The notes under the pieces: model-generated | Database searches by the model: none | The model's input: only the letters and a program-made list of their open reading frames with translations | What the model was told of the DNA's origin: nothing | Shown: in pieces, positions 35,919 through 44,342 of the stretch | Layout: each line of letters starts with the position of its first letter | How positions within the stretch are numbered: the first letter of the stretch is position 1 | Assembly (NCBI RefSeq): GCF_001647715.1 | Contig: NZ_CP015600.1 | Coordinates: 4,774,001-4,838,000, forward strand | Length of the DNA: 64,000 bases | Origin: Pseudomonas antarctica | GTDB taxonomy: Bacteria; Pseudomonadota; Gammaproteobacteria; Pseudomonadales; Pseudomonadaceae | Direction: 5' to 3' | Made by a program: the position numbers and the translations under genes

Positions 35919-36497
35919 ATGTCCGAAGCCTTCGAAGTCCCCAGCCCCCACGAAAAACACGTCGAACACACCACCGAACACGCCCATGGCCGTGGAGACA
36001 ATTTCGCCAGCCGCATCGCTGTGATGACCGCCCTGATGGCCACCCTCGGCGCCATGCTCAGCTACCAGGCCGGCTCGACCGAAAGCGAAGCGGCAATGGA
36101 CAAAAACAACGCCGCCATCATCAAGACCGAAGCCGCCAACCAGTGGAACTACTACCAGGCCAAATCCAGCCGACAAAACCTGGCGGAACTGGCCACCCAT
36201 ATTCCCGGTGTGGATGCTGCGCATTACAAGGATGAGATCGAACGCTACAAGGGCCAGAAGGAAGAAGTGCGCAAGCAGGCCGAGAAGCTTGAGGCGACTT
36301 CGCGGGACTGGGATCAGAAGTCCGAAGAGGCGCTGCACCAGCATCACCGTTGGGCCCAGGCGATGACGGCGATTCAGATCGCGATTTCGCTGGCGGCGAT
36401 CACGTTGCTGACGCGTAAGGAGTGGTTGAAGCGGATGTCATACACCGCTGGCGGCGTGGCCGTGATATTGGGCAGCCTGGCGTGGCTGCATCTCTGA
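35919..36497 (+). CDS. DUF4337 family membrane protein
   Basis: This 192-aa protein has a His-rich N-terminus (EKHVEHTTEHAHGRG), a helix at about 32-50, a long predicted coiled coil (residues 60-130, charged EERYKGQKEEVRKQAEK-like) and two C-terminal TM helices (about 147-165 and 172-190). This matches DUF4337, of unknown function. It is a single gene, followed by a REPIN. Confidence 0.82.
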   Translation: MSEAFEVPSPHEKHVEHTTEHAHGRGDNFASRIAVMTALMATLGAMLSYQAGSTESEAAMDKNNAAIIKTEAANQWNYYQAKSSRQNLAELATHIPGVDAAHYKDEIERYKGQKEEVRKQAEKLEATSRDWDQKSEEALHQHHRWAQAMTAIQIAISLAAITLLTRKEWLKRMSYTAGGVAVILGSLAWLHL

Positions 36498-36518
36498 CTG
36501 ACCGAACGCGGTCAAAAA

Positions 36519-36607
36519 GTGGGCGCTGGCTTGCCTGCGATGGTGGAGGGTCAGGCCGCATCACTGTTTGCTGAACCCGCGCTATCGCAGGCAAGCCAGC
36601 GCCCACA
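36519..36607. repeat. REP pair (REPIN)
   Basis: Inverted REP pair (GGGCGCTGGCTTGCCTGCGA left; its complement right), a variant of the GCAGGCAAGCCAGC class. Confidence 0.85.
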
Positions 36608-36703
36608 GGTGCTCTTCGGGGTTTTCAGAGTTGGGCTCTGAATCGTATCGCTATATAGTAAAACGCATAGCGACCAGTACAGCTTGAACGCGAGGGAAAA
36701 CCG

Positions 36704-37363
36704 GTGACTGCACAACCCAAAGAAGCCGTGGGCGCCGCCTACAGTATCGACTCCATGCGTTATGCCCAGACCATGACGTGGCAAGCCATCGACCACCTTG
36801 CCCAACGTATTCGCCCCGGCATGCTCGAATCCGAAGCGCGCGAGCTGGGCAAGCAGGTGCTCACCGAGCTCGACATGCAACGCATCTGGCACCCGCTACT
36901 GGTGCGTTTCGGTGCCAACACCCTCAAGACCTTCAAGCAACGCTCCGACGGCGACCCGGTACTGGGTGAACACGATATCTTCTTCATCGACATGGGCGCG
37001 GTGTGGCAAGGCCACGAAGGCGACGCCGGTGCGACCTTCACCACCGGCAACGACCCGCAGATGATCGCCTGCGCCAACGCCGCCAAAGAACTCTTCGACC
37101 GCGTACAATCACGCTGGAAAAACCACCAGGCCGTGGGTCTTGAGCTTTATCGCTACGCCGAGGAGCAGGCCCAGGCCATGGGCTGGCAACTGAACCTCGA
37201 CATCAAAGGGCACCGCGTCAGCGACTTTCCCCACGCGATTCACCGTGGCGGCGACCTGGGGGATTTCGAGCACTACCCGAATGCCGGACTGTGGATCCTG
37301 GAAATCCAGATCGCCCACCCGAGCAAGCCGTACGGCGCCTTCTACGAAGATTTACTCGCCTGA
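36704..37363 (+). CDS. M24-family metallopeptidase
   Basis: This 219-aa protein has the pita-bread fold of aminopeptidase P/creatinase enzymes. Metal-ligand regions are visible as FFIDMGAVWQGHEGDAG (two Asp), HRVSDFPHAIHRGG (His) and LEIQIAHP (Glu). It lacks the extra N-terminal domain of full aminopeptidase P. It uses a GTG start at 36704 with a good GAGGG site 7-8 bases upstream. A gamma-glutamylcyclotransferase-like gene follows after 17 bp, so the two may act together on small peptides or glutathione-like compounds. Confidence 0.85.
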   Translation: MTAQPKEAVGAAYSIDSMRYAQTMTWQAIDHLAQRIRPGMLESEARELGKQVLTELDMQRIWHPLLVRFGANTLKTFKQRSDGDPVLGEHDIFFIDMGAVWQGHEGDAGATFTTGNDPQMIACANAAKELFDRVQSRWKNHQAVGLELYRYAEEQAQAMGWQLNLDIKGHRVSDFPHAIHRGGDLGDFEHYPNAGLWILEIQIAHPSKPYGAFYEDLLA

Positions 37364-37380
37364 CCCACCAAGGAATCAAA

Positions 37381-37734
37381 ATGGAACACTCCACCCAATT
37401 TCCTGTGCTGCTGTTTTCCTACGGCACCTTGCAAGACAAGGCCGTGCAACTGGCCAACTTCGGCCGGGAATTAGTCGGCCAGCAGGACGCGATGCTGGGC
37501 TATTCACAAAGCTGGGTAGAAATCACCGACCCCGAAGTGCTGGCCACCAGCGGCAAGACCCACCACCCGATTGTCGCACCGACTACAGAAAAGGCGGCCA
37601 GCGTTGAAGGCATGGTCTTTCAGATCAACGAACAGGAACTGGCGGCGGCGGATGCGTATGAAGTGTCCGACTATAAGCGGGTCTCGGTCGCGCTGGCTTC
37701 CGGGCTGACGGCTTGGGTGTACGTACAAGCGTGA
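37381..37734 (+). CDS. Gamma-glutamylcyclotransferase (AIG2-like) family protein
   Basis: This 117-aa protein has the family start LLFSYGTLQDKAVQL, where the YGTL loop binds substrate, and a glutamate in the later VEGMVFQI and AADAYE parts. Members open gamma-glutamyl bonds to give 5-oxoproline. ATG 37381 follows AAGGA. It lies 17 bp after the M24 peptidase, probably in one operon. Confidence 0.85.
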   Translation: MEHSTQFPVLLFSYGTLQDKAVQLANFGRELVGQQDAMLGYSQSWVEITDPEVLATSGKTHHPIVAPTTEKAASVEGMVFQINEQELAAADAYEVSDYKRVSVALASGLTAWVYVQA

Positions 37735-37837
37735 AGATCAAAATGTGGACTGATTGATGTCAATCCGCCCTGGCCGCGTTTAAAGTGTCGCCCCCCTCGT
37801 GAATTGAATCGCGAGGGTTAGTCCATGGAGTTACACA

Positions 37838-38173
37838 GTGAAGTACGTCAGTAAAGTGGTTGCAGCAGCAGTTCTCGGTTTCGCACTGGCAGGCTGCACC
37901 GGCACCGCCATCAAATCCCCGCAGTACGACAGCAGCCAGTACACCGTGCTGGGCCACAGTGAAGCCAGCGCCACCGGCATCATGTTGTTCGGCGTTATCC
38001 CTATCGGCCAGAACAGCCGTTTTGTACGCGCTCAGGATGCAGCCATCAAAGCCAAAGGCGGCGACGCGCTGATCAACACCCAAGTGCAGGAAAACTGGTT
38101 CTGGGCATGGGTATTGAGCGGTTACACCACCAAGATCTCGGGTGATGTGATCAAGCTGAAAACCGCGCAATAA
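37838..38173 (+). CDS. Small lipoprotein of unknown function
   Basis: This 111-aa protein starts with a signal peptide ending in the lipobox LAGC at C20, so it is lipid-anchored. The rest is a compact domain with no family I can name. GTG 37838 is the start, with GGAG eight bases before it. No neighbour gives a functional clue. Confidence 0.78.
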   Translation: MKYVSKVVAAAVLGFALAGCTGTAIKSPQYDSSQYTVLGHSEASATGIMLFGVIPIGQNSRFVRAQDAAIKAKGGDALINTQVQENWFWAWVLSGYTTKISGDVIKLKTAQ

Positions 38174-38250
38174 GTGTGAACGTGTCAAAATCGCCAGGGC
38201 ATTAACCCCTGCGCGCGACGTATCATGGGCCTGACCTTCGAGGATGGCCC

Positions 38251-39291
38251 ATGAACCTCAGTATCCTGTACGCACTTGCCGCTGCCGCCCTCTTCGGCGC
38301 CAGCACGCCGCTCGCCAAAAGCCTCGGCCTGGGCCTCTCGCCCGTGCTGCTCGCGGGCCTGCTCTACCTCGGCAGCGGAATCGGCCTGGCCGGCGTGCGC
38401 CTTATCCGTGATCGCGGCTGGAAACCCAGCGGGCTGACCCGTTCCGAATGGCCGTGGCTGATCGGCGCCATCGCGTTCGGCGGCATCCTCGGGCCGGTCG
38501 CGTTGATGTTCGGCCTGACTCGCACAGCAGGCGCGACCGCTTCCCTGATGCTCAACCTTGAGTCGGTGCTGACCGCCGTTATCGCCTGGCTGGTATTCAG
38601 AGAAAACGCCGACCGGCGCATCGTCCTGGGCATGCTCGCAATCGTGCTGGGCGGCGTGGTGTTGTCAGGGTCCGGCGGTGGCGGCACGAGCCACGACTGG
38701 ACCGGGCCGTTTGCCGTGGCGGTGGCCTGTTTGTGCTGGGGGATTGATAACAACCTGACGCGCAAGGTGTCTGCGTCGGACGCGGTGTTTATTGCGGGCG
38801 CCAAGGGATTAATTGCCGGGGTGGTGAATTGCAGTTTGGCGCTGTATCTCGGGGCGCAGATTCCGGGTGTTGCGCAGCTGGCGCCTATCTTGTTGGTTGG
38901 CTTTCTGGGGTATGGCATCAGCCTGGTCATGTTCGTGCTGGCATTGCGCGGTCTGGGCAGTGCGCGCACCGGCGCCTACTTTTCGACGGCGCCGTTCCTC
39001 GGTGCCGCGATTGCGTTGCTGGTGATGGGCGAGTCGGTGACCATGGCGTTCTGGATTGCGTCGGCGCTGATGGCCGTAGGTGTGTGGCTGCACCTGACGG
39101 AGCGGCATGCGCATGAGCATCTGCACGAGGCGACGGAGCATGGGCATCGGCACGTGCATGACGAGCATCATCAACATGAGCATGGGTTTGAATGGGACCC
39201 GGCGCAGCCGCATAGTCATGTGCATGTTCATAGCCCGATGAGGCATAGCCATGCGCATTTTCCGGATGTGCATCATCGGCACAGGCATTGA
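38251..39291 (+). CDS. DMT/EamA transporter with histidine-rich C-terminal tail
   Basis: This 346-aa protein has ten TM helices in two EamA repeats up to about residue 287. The last 60 residues then contain more than 20 histidines (for example HEHLHEATEHGHRHVHDEH). The tail is on the cytoplasmic or periplasmic end after the last helix. His-rich tails bind zinc, nickel or cobalt, so a metal exporter or metal-sensing carrier is possible. A short diverged copy of the last part of such a gene lies 2.3 kb to the right (41598-41802), with an accessory block between. Confidence 0.88.
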   Translation: MNLSILYALAAAALFGASTPLAKSLGLGLSPVLLAGLLYLGSGIGLAGVRLIRDRGWKPSGLTRSEWPWLIGAIAFGGILGPVALMFGLTRTAGATASLMLNLESVLTAVIAWLVFRENADRRIVLGMLAIVLGGVVLSGSGGGGTSHDWTGPFAVAVACLCWGIDNNLTRKVSASDAVFIAGAKGLIAGVVNCSLALYLGAQIPGVAQLAPILLVGFLGYGISLVMFVLALRGLGSARTGAYFSTAPFLGAAIALLVMGESVTMAFWIASALMAVGVWLHLTERHAHEHLHEATEHGHRHVHDEHHQHEHGFEWDPAQPHSHVHVHSPMRHSHAHFPDVHHRHRH

Positions 39292-39352
39292 TGCACTGAC
39301 GGCTGGGCGGCCGGACATTATGAGAAATGGCTAGGTAGCGTCGCCCTGCTTT

Positions 39353-39718
39353 TCAAGGCCAATCGTCAATAAAAAACCAGCTGACGGTGAGGCCGAAAAG
39401 GGAGAGACAGGTAACGAAAGTTGGTACGACCATCCAGTACTTTAGGTGCCGAGGTATTTTTTCAACATCCTCAACAAGTACCATCCCTCTCCACTGAATG
39501 ACTTTTGGGATAAGAATGACGGTAGCCATGGCGTATACGCGTTGGGGCCTTCCTTCAAAGGGCGCATTACGAAAAGTGTGCCTGCATCCGACTATGTAGC
39601 TGCTGTATTGCATATAGCGCTCGGCGGCATCGAGTTTTTTGAACATGGCAGAAAACATGATCGGGAAGCTTAGTAGCAAGAGGGCGCACGAGCCCAACAC
39701 AAAATATTCCAAGTACAT
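39353..39718 (-). CDS. Small membrane protein, candidate immunity protein
   Basis: This 121-aa protein has hydrophobic helices at about 5-27 and 94-116 with a basic middle part. I recognise no family. Its ATG directly follows the stop of the upstream 324-aa gene (TGAATG), so the two are translated together. Being a small inner-membrane protein immediately after a gene for a protein with a glycine-zipper membrane segment, it is a plausible immunity protein. The block has lower GC than its surroundings. Confidence 0.65.
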   Translation of the reverse strand: MYLEYFVLGSCALLLLSFPIMFSAMFKKLDAAERYMQYSSYIVGCRHTFRNAPFEGRPQRVYAMATVILIPKVIQWRGMVLVEDVEKIPRHLKYWMVVPTFVTCLSLFGLTVSWFFIDDWP

Positions 39719-40693
39719 TCAACTCTCCACGGACTTATAGAGAAATTTTCCTACAAATTCTCCAGCGTTGCTTCCGAACTTGCCTGAGGTGAGTCCGCCC
39801 GCAGCACCGCCGACGATGGCGCATGCCAAAGCTCCGGCGCCCATTGTAGGGATGCCAAAAACAATCGCGCAGGCACTGGTACCGACAAGAGCACCCAGTG
39901 TCCCGCCCACGGATGCGCCGCCAACGCCAATCACCAACTTGCCGCCTTCAACATACTTCGCCTGCGTACACTCTTGCTCACGCCCAGTGGAACACGCCTC
40001 CGATATCTCCAACGCTGTCGCCCCAACATCCAGCGCTATACCAATGTAAGTCCCCTTCTTCAGCATCTGCGAAGCCTTGGCTAAACGCTTGACCCGCGCC
40101 TCATACCCCCGAATTTCTCCATGCTGCCAATAGCTTTTACTGGATATCCCCAGCATCTTTTTAATCGAACCTTCGTTTCTCAACCCCGTACCAAAGCGCG
40201 CCATCCCCGAGATTTGGCTGTCCAACCTTGCAAACAGTGCTCTTCGTTTAGCCAGAAACTCCTCCCTCGCCCCCGTGGTTCCCTTTCTCAAATACTGCTT
40301 ATGCAACTCCTCGATTTCCATAAGGGTCTTCTCGACTTGCGCCAAATGCTTGCTCCAAGCGCTGCTGGCACTGCCGATGCCAACGGACGAATAGGTCAAG
40401 ATGGCCAGCAACTGATCATAGTTTTTGACCAGGAACTGGTCGGTTGCGGAGTATGCCAACAAGGCGAGCTTTATATTCAGCGCCGAGCGCATCAGCTGTG
40501 CCTCTTCAGCGGTGCAAGAGGCAGTTCGGCTATCCCCGATGATCACCAACTGCCCAGGCAACACCAGCGTGTTGCGGATGTGCGAGTTGAGGGTGTCGAA
40601 TTTGGTCTGGGTATGGGGATCAAGCGCCAGGCTCAGTTTAAGCAGCGGATAAGGCTGCGGTCGTTCGTTGATAAATGCGTAGGGTCCCTGCAT
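39719..40693 (-). CDS. Hypothetical glycine-zipper protein, candidate membrane-acting effector
   Basis: This 324-aa protein has a mostly helical N-terminal two thirds (coiled-coil-like stretch LAQVEKTLMEIEELHKQYLR) and a C-terminal Gly/Ala-rich hydrophobic part from about residue 255 (GVGGASVGGTLGALVG, then GAGALACAIVGGAAGG). Such glycine zippers are common in pore-forming or membrane-inserting toxins and in their chaperoned effectors. No signal peptide, PAAR or known toxin motif is seen. It is co-translated with a small membrane protein downstream. Toxin/immunity is an inference from layout only. Confidence 0.65.
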   Translation of the reverse strand: MQGPYAFINERPQPYPLLKLSLALDPHTQTKFDTLNSHIRNTLVLPGQLVIIGDSRTASCTAEEAQLMRSALNIKLALLAYSATDQFLVKNYDQLLAILTYSSVGIGSASSAWSKHLAQVEKTLMEIEELHKQYLRKGTTGAREEFLAKRRALFARLDSQISGMARFGTGLRNEGSIKKMLGISSKSYWQHGEIRGYEARVKRLAKASQMLKKGTYIGIALDVGATALEISEACSTGREQECTQAKYVEGGKLVIGVGGASVGGTLGALVGTSACAIVFGIPTMGAGALACAIVGGAAGGLTSGKFGSNAGEFVGKFLYKSVES

Positions 40694-41199
40694 GCGTGCA
40701 CTTCCAAGTGACTGAGGCGCACGACTATAAGAAGGCGCTACAACCGAGGTAAGACGCGTATAGGGGTGGTTTTAACGTTTCAGAAAAAGACTACTTAAAT
40801 CGAAGCATATGCCTACGATTGCAGGTTCCGGCTGATCACCTGCCCCCATCAGTCAAGGGGATTGCGTGGATCTGAGCGAGATTGATTACTTCGGCAACGT
40901 CCTACAGGCCACTCAGAAGCATCGGCCTGCCGCTTCGATACCGCCAGGCCTATAGTCATGCGGTCGCCCACATGGCGATCGGGTTTGGCGACTCGACGAT
41001 AAATCGACAGAAACGTCTCGGCGTATTTGCGGGCTGCTTCTGCGCGCAATAAGCTGCTCAACGGTAGCTGTGCGCGGGAGACCTTCGGGTCTGCCGGTTT
41101 TTCCGATTGTCCCGGTTCGCCAACCTGCGTACAGCTGCCACCCTTTTTGTTTGGCGACAAATGTGTGGTTGCTATCCTTCGACAACCGGAGTTCCACAT
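40694..41199. other. 500-bp region without a confident gene
   Basis: The minus strand has overlapping open frames (to 41322 and 41197), but they differ in frame, have no good start, and one runs antisense through the next real gene. The DNA may be a degraded gene or a dispersed repeat; I see no terminal repeats. It is upstream of both flanking genes and therefore contains their promoters. Confidence 0.4.
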
Positions 41200-41469
41200 A
41201 TGAACCAATACATAGCCCTCACCAGCAACGACAGCGCCACCCCTGCCCTTTTTGTCGATACCACCGTGCCGCTGGAAATACTCCTCGACGCTGCGACCTA
41301 TCGTCTTCGTGCCGTTACCCAAGTTATTGAGAACCTCGCACTACGTAGCGAGATAAGTAGCGATGCAGTTGTGCTCAGCGATTTCGCGCTGCTCTGCTCA
41401 ATTCCGCTGCGCGACGGTTGCGACTTGCTGGACGTCATAGGGCGGCGGATGGACACGCCGTGCTCGTGA
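41200..41469 (+). CDS. Small DUF3077-like protein
   Basis: This 89-aa protein has a helical body (PLEILLDAATYRLRAVTQVI) resembling the short DUF3077-type proteins that are abundant and often paralogous in Pseudomonas. ATG 41200 is preceded by GGAG at a suitable distance. A strong hairpin terminator follows at 41506. Function is unknown. Confidence 0.65.
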   Translation: MNQYIALTSNDSATPALFVDTTVPLEILLDAATYRLRAVTQVIENLALRSEISSDAVVLSDFALLCSIPLRDGCDLLDVIGRRMDTPCS

Positions 41470-41505
41470 TACAAGAACGGCACGCTTTCAAATTCAAGAA
41501 ATAAC

Positions 41506-41545
41506 AAAACCTCTGGTTTCTTACGAAATCAGAGGTTTTATTTTT
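41506..41545. terminator. Hairpin terminator A (tRNA-type)
   Basis: AAAACCTCTG (41506-41515) pairs with CAGAGGTTTT (41530-41539), followed by ATTTTT. It can serve both strands. On the minus strand it lies immediately after a short tRNA-Ser(GGA)-like 3' end fragment, the same arrangement as at 43.6 and 58.95 kb. Confidence 0.75.
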
Positions 41546-41553
41546 CTCGTAGT

Positions 41554-41567
41554 TGGCGGTGAGAGAA
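41554..41567 (-). repeat. att-like fragment A of tRNA-Ser(GGA) 3' end (degenerate)
   Basis: TGGCGGTGA is the reverse complement of the CCA end of tRNA-Ser(GGA), as I remember it (TCACCGCCA). The next bases have decayed. It is the weakest of three copies, but it keeps the same orientation and an adjacent terminator. Confidence 0.45.
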
Positions 41568-41597
41568 AGCAAATATGTCCGCCCCCTTTTCTGCGCA

Positions 41598-41802
41598 GTT
41601 CTCGGTCTGGGCAGTGCGCGCACCGAAGCCTACTTCTCGACCGCGCCGTTTCTCGGTGCCGCAGTTGCCTTGCTGGTGATGGGCGAGTCGGTGACTGTCT
41701 GTGGCTTTCTGGATTGCGTCGGCGCTGTTGGCCGTGAGTGTGTGGCTGCACCTGACGGAGTGGCATGCGCACAACGCGGCGGAACACGGGCACCGGCATT
41801 GA
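41598..41802 (+). pseudogene. Truncated EamA transporter, C-terminal remnant
   Basis: About 205 bp are roughly 85% identical by eye to the 3' part of the EamA gene at 38251-39291, beginning at the GLGSARTxAYFSTAPFLGAA segment. The first 35 codons are in frame, then an indel after GESVT shifts it. In the correct frame it ends with a short His tail (EHGHRH) and TGA at 41800-41802. It has no start and begins directly after att fragment A, as if cut by the insertion there. Confidence 0.75.
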
Positions 41803-41833
41803 CGGCATGTGCTCATGCTGACGGCCTAGCCCA

Positions 41834-43393
41834 TCAAGGCTGCTCAGCCACCACGCAATTGCGCCCGTTTTGTTTGGCCTGGTACAACAGCTGGTCAGCC
41901 CTCTCAAGCACAACCGCTATCGAATCGGCGCCGGGGTGCCATAGCGCGACGCCCAGCGAAACCGTCACGTGCCCGACAGTTTCAATGTCCGCTGCGTCAA
42001 TTGAGGCACGCAGTCGCTCGGCGACATCCATTGCAGCCTGAAGCGAACTATTGGGCAATAACAACACGAACTCCTCTCCACCGACCCTGCAGGGCAAGTC
42101 ATTGGACCGCGAATTCTGCTGCATGAGCTGCGCGATAGCCCTCAGTGTTTCATCACCTGCACCGTGGCCGAAGGTGTCGTTCACACGTTTGAAGTGGTCG
42201 ATGTCCATGGAAACAACGGCGAACGCTTTTTCGGCCTCCTGCCAGCGCGCCAGGATGTCCTGCATCGCTCGACGGTTGGCCAGGCCTGTCAGCGCATCGG
42301 TTTGCGCTTGCTGATTGAGCTTGCCGATTTTCTCTTGCAGCAGGGTGGCACCCAGCAACAATGCTCTGCGAATCTGCCAGCTTTCGAAATAACGCGCCGG
42401 GACTGCCCGGATGCGTTCGTAGCTGTCGGGTGTGTCCAGTCGTTTGGCGCACTCGGCAAGCCTGGACAGCGGCGCCGAGATCCTTGTCCCCAACCACCAG
42501 ATCAAGATGATTCCGAACAGAGCCAGTGGCGCTATACCCTGCATGACCTTGGCCATGGTATGGCGCAGAACGGCGTGGATATTTTCCAGTGGCTGTTGCG
42601 AAATCACCCCCCAACCGCTACTGGGCACCCTGGCGAAACCCGCGAGCATTTCCACGTCATTGGCATCCGTCGCCTGCAAAGTACCGGCGTCCTGACTGAG
42701 CGCAGCATCAGCGATCAAGCCCTTACCCGTGACGCTGCCGATCTGCTCGGGGTCGGTGTGATAGAGCACCCGACGGGCGCTGTCGATGAGATAGACATGC
42801 GCCCCATCCTTGCGCACATTGGTATCCATCAGTGCCTGTAGTGTATTTCTCTGCTCAAGCCGGACACTGCCGCCTATCAGGCCCAGGTATTCGCCTTTCG
42901 CGTCAAATACGGGCTGGGTAATGAACACCACCAGATTGCCGGAGAGGGACCTGAACGCATTGCTGATTCTTGGCACACGAAGGCTGAGCGGCTCCTTGTG
43001 TTGCAGCGTGCGCCCATCGAGATGGAGGCTTTCCGGGGCTGAGGCAATGATTGTCCCGCCCGCGTCGACGATCAGCACAGAGTTGAAGCTGGCGTCCTGG
43101 CCAAACAGTCGATCGGCCTCCTCCGCCAAATAGCGCTTATCGTCAAACGCCTTACCAATGACCCCGGAGCCATACTTTAACTTGTCCAGGTCAGAGTTAA
43201 GCACCTGCTCCACACTCAGCGCGATCCGAGAAGCGTAGGCCTTGTTCACCTCCAGGGCATTCTCAATTAACTCCTGCTTCTGAATCTTGAACGTCACCCA
43301 GAAACTATTGACCAGGGTTGCAAAGGCAGAGAGCAGTACAAAGATAAGAATCAGAGTGCGAAGGTTGAGCTTAGGCTTCGGTCGAGTGGTCAT
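41834..43393 (-). CDS. Diguanylate cyclase with periplasmic dCache-type sensor
   Basis: This 519-aa protein has TM helix 1 (about 14-34), a periplasmic Cache domain of about 240 residues, TM helix 2 (about 283-303), a HAMP-like linker and a GGDEF domain. The active site is intact as G438-G-E-E-F442, and the inhibitory I-site R429-x-x-D432 lies exactly five residues before it, so product inhibition is expected. It makes c-di-GMP in response to an extracellular ligand. It is a lone gene just outside the fimbrial/EAL block and could supply the opposing activity. Confidence 0.92.
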   Translation of the reverse strand: MTTRPKPKLNLRTLILIFVLLSAFATLVNSFWVTFKIQKQELIENALEVNKAYASRIALSVEQVLNSDLDKLKYGSGVIGKAFDDKRYLAEEADRLFGQDASFNSVLIVDAGGTIIASAPESLHLDGRTLQHKEPLSLRVPRISNAFRSLSGNLVVFITQPVFDAKGEYLGLIGGSVRLEQRNTLQALMDTNVRKDGAHVYLIDSARRVLYHTDPEQIGSVTGKGLIADAALSQDAGTLQATDANDVEMLAGFARVPSSGWGVISQQPLENIHAVLRHTMAKVMQGIAPLALFGIILIWWLGTRISAPLSRLAECAKRLDTPDSYERIRAVPARYFESWQIRRALLLGATLLQEKIGKLNQQAQTDALTGLANRRAMQDILARWQEAEKAFAVVSMDIDHFKRVNDTFGHGAGDETLRAIAQLMQQNSRSNDLPCRVGGEEFVLLLPNSSLQAAMDVAERLRASIDAADIETVGHVTVSLGVALWHPGADSIAVVLERADQLLYQAKQNGRNCVVAEQP

Positions 43394-43598
43394 TATTAAA
43401 AAATCCGGGTGTGCGGGAGAATGACAAACGATTTCACCCTTGGTATCGCATCCTGGCCGAAAGCAGCCGCTGCCGCATGCTTGGACGCCCGCCAGGCAAT
43501 TCTGAACCCACTGAGCCGTTGTGTCTGAGAGTAGACGCTATAAAACACCGCCCGTCCCATATTGGACCTATATGGCCTTTTTTCAGACGCAAAAAACC

Positions 43599-43642
43599 AC
43601 AAACCCCTGACTTTCGCTAGGAAAATCAGGGGTTTGTGTTTA
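43599..43642. terminator. Hairpin terminator B (tRNA-type)
   Basis: ACAAACCCCTGA (43599-43610) and TCAGGGGTTTGT (43626-43637) make a perfect 12-bp stem, with A-run and T-run flanks on either side. On the minus strand it follows tRNA fragment B. Confidence 0.78.
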
Positions 43643-43649
43643 CTAAATG

Positions 43650-43663
43650 TGGCGGTGAAGGAG
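43650..43663 (-). repeat. att-like fragment B of tRNA-Ser(GGA) 3' end
   Basis: TGGCGGTGAAGGAG equals the reverse complement of the last 14 bases of tRNA-Ser(GGA) including CCA, as I recall the gene. The rest of a tRNA is absent, so this is a scar, not a gene. Confidence 0.6.
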
Positions 43664-43780
43664 TCCGCCAAATCATAATCCACCAGAAACTCAATAAATC
43701 CTACAAGCCTTTATAATACGGCACTTATAAGCCTATCATCGTCTCAAGACGTCCACCAACATTCGTCACCTTCCTAGCCT

Positions 43781-44333
43781 TTGTGGGGGAACAATGAGCA
43801 GGGCCAACTCATAGGCATGGCATTCAACCTGTCCGTCCCTTGGGCATTGATGAGCGAAACACTTGTCGAGCGCTTGGAGACTCGGTTGCGCCAGCACCCT
43901 CTGCCACTTTCATCACTAACCATCGAAATCACCGAGGACGGTCCTAGCGGTGCTTGCGCTAGCAGCGTTGAAAACGCTTAATCGCCTGCGCCTATTGGGC
44001 ATACGCCTATCGATTAATGACTTCGGCACGGGCTGTTCGTCACTTTTACGACTATGCCAGGTACCGTTTAGTGAAATAAAACTGGCGCAAGAGTTCACCC
44101 AATTTATCGACGGCCCCGGCCACTACCGTGCAGTCATTCGCAACACACTGGTTCTGGCCGGCAATTTGGGCATGCAACTGGTGGTGGAAGGTATCGAAAC
44201 CGCGGCTCAGCAGGATCATTTGTATGAGATGGGGGTGCAGATTGGTCAGGGCTTTTTGTGTGCTAAACCGATGGCGATCGATGTATTTGAAAGGTGGATA
44301 CAAGAACCGATGACAGAAGCCTGTTTCCAATAA
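43781..44333 (+). pseudogene. Truncated, frameshifted EAL-domain gene
   Basis: The second half of an EAL phosphodiesterase is visible in two frames. The first (43781 onward) holds AFNLSVPWALM and SLTIEITED. After about 43940 the reading continues in another frame with LRLLGIRLSINDFGTGCSS, then LVVEGIETAAQQ and GQGFLCAKPM, stopping at 44333. The N-terminal EAL motif itself is missing and DD is ND in the DDFGTG loop. It is therefore a non-functional remnant next to att fragment B. Confidence 0.8.
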
Positions 44334-44342
44334 CGGTTTTCA

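Noticed and set aside
40849..41322. 157-aa minus-strand open frame, and an overlapping 94-aa frame
   Set aside because: The two frames compete, no ribosome-binding site is seen, and the longer one runs antisense into the better supported gene at 41200-41469.
41554..41567. A complete tRNA-Ser gene at the att-like fragments
   Set aside because: Only 9-23 bases of the 3' end are present at each of the three sites; acceptor 5' arm, anticodon and D arm are missing.
38946..41802. EamA copy as a recent tandem duplication
   Set aside because: The two copies differ at about 15% of positions by eye and have different tail lengths, so they are old paralogues or came from different sources.
43396..43683. 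95-aa minus-strand open frame upstream of the diguanylate cyclase
   Set aside because: It reads straight through hairpin terminator B and att fragment B, so coding is very unlikely.
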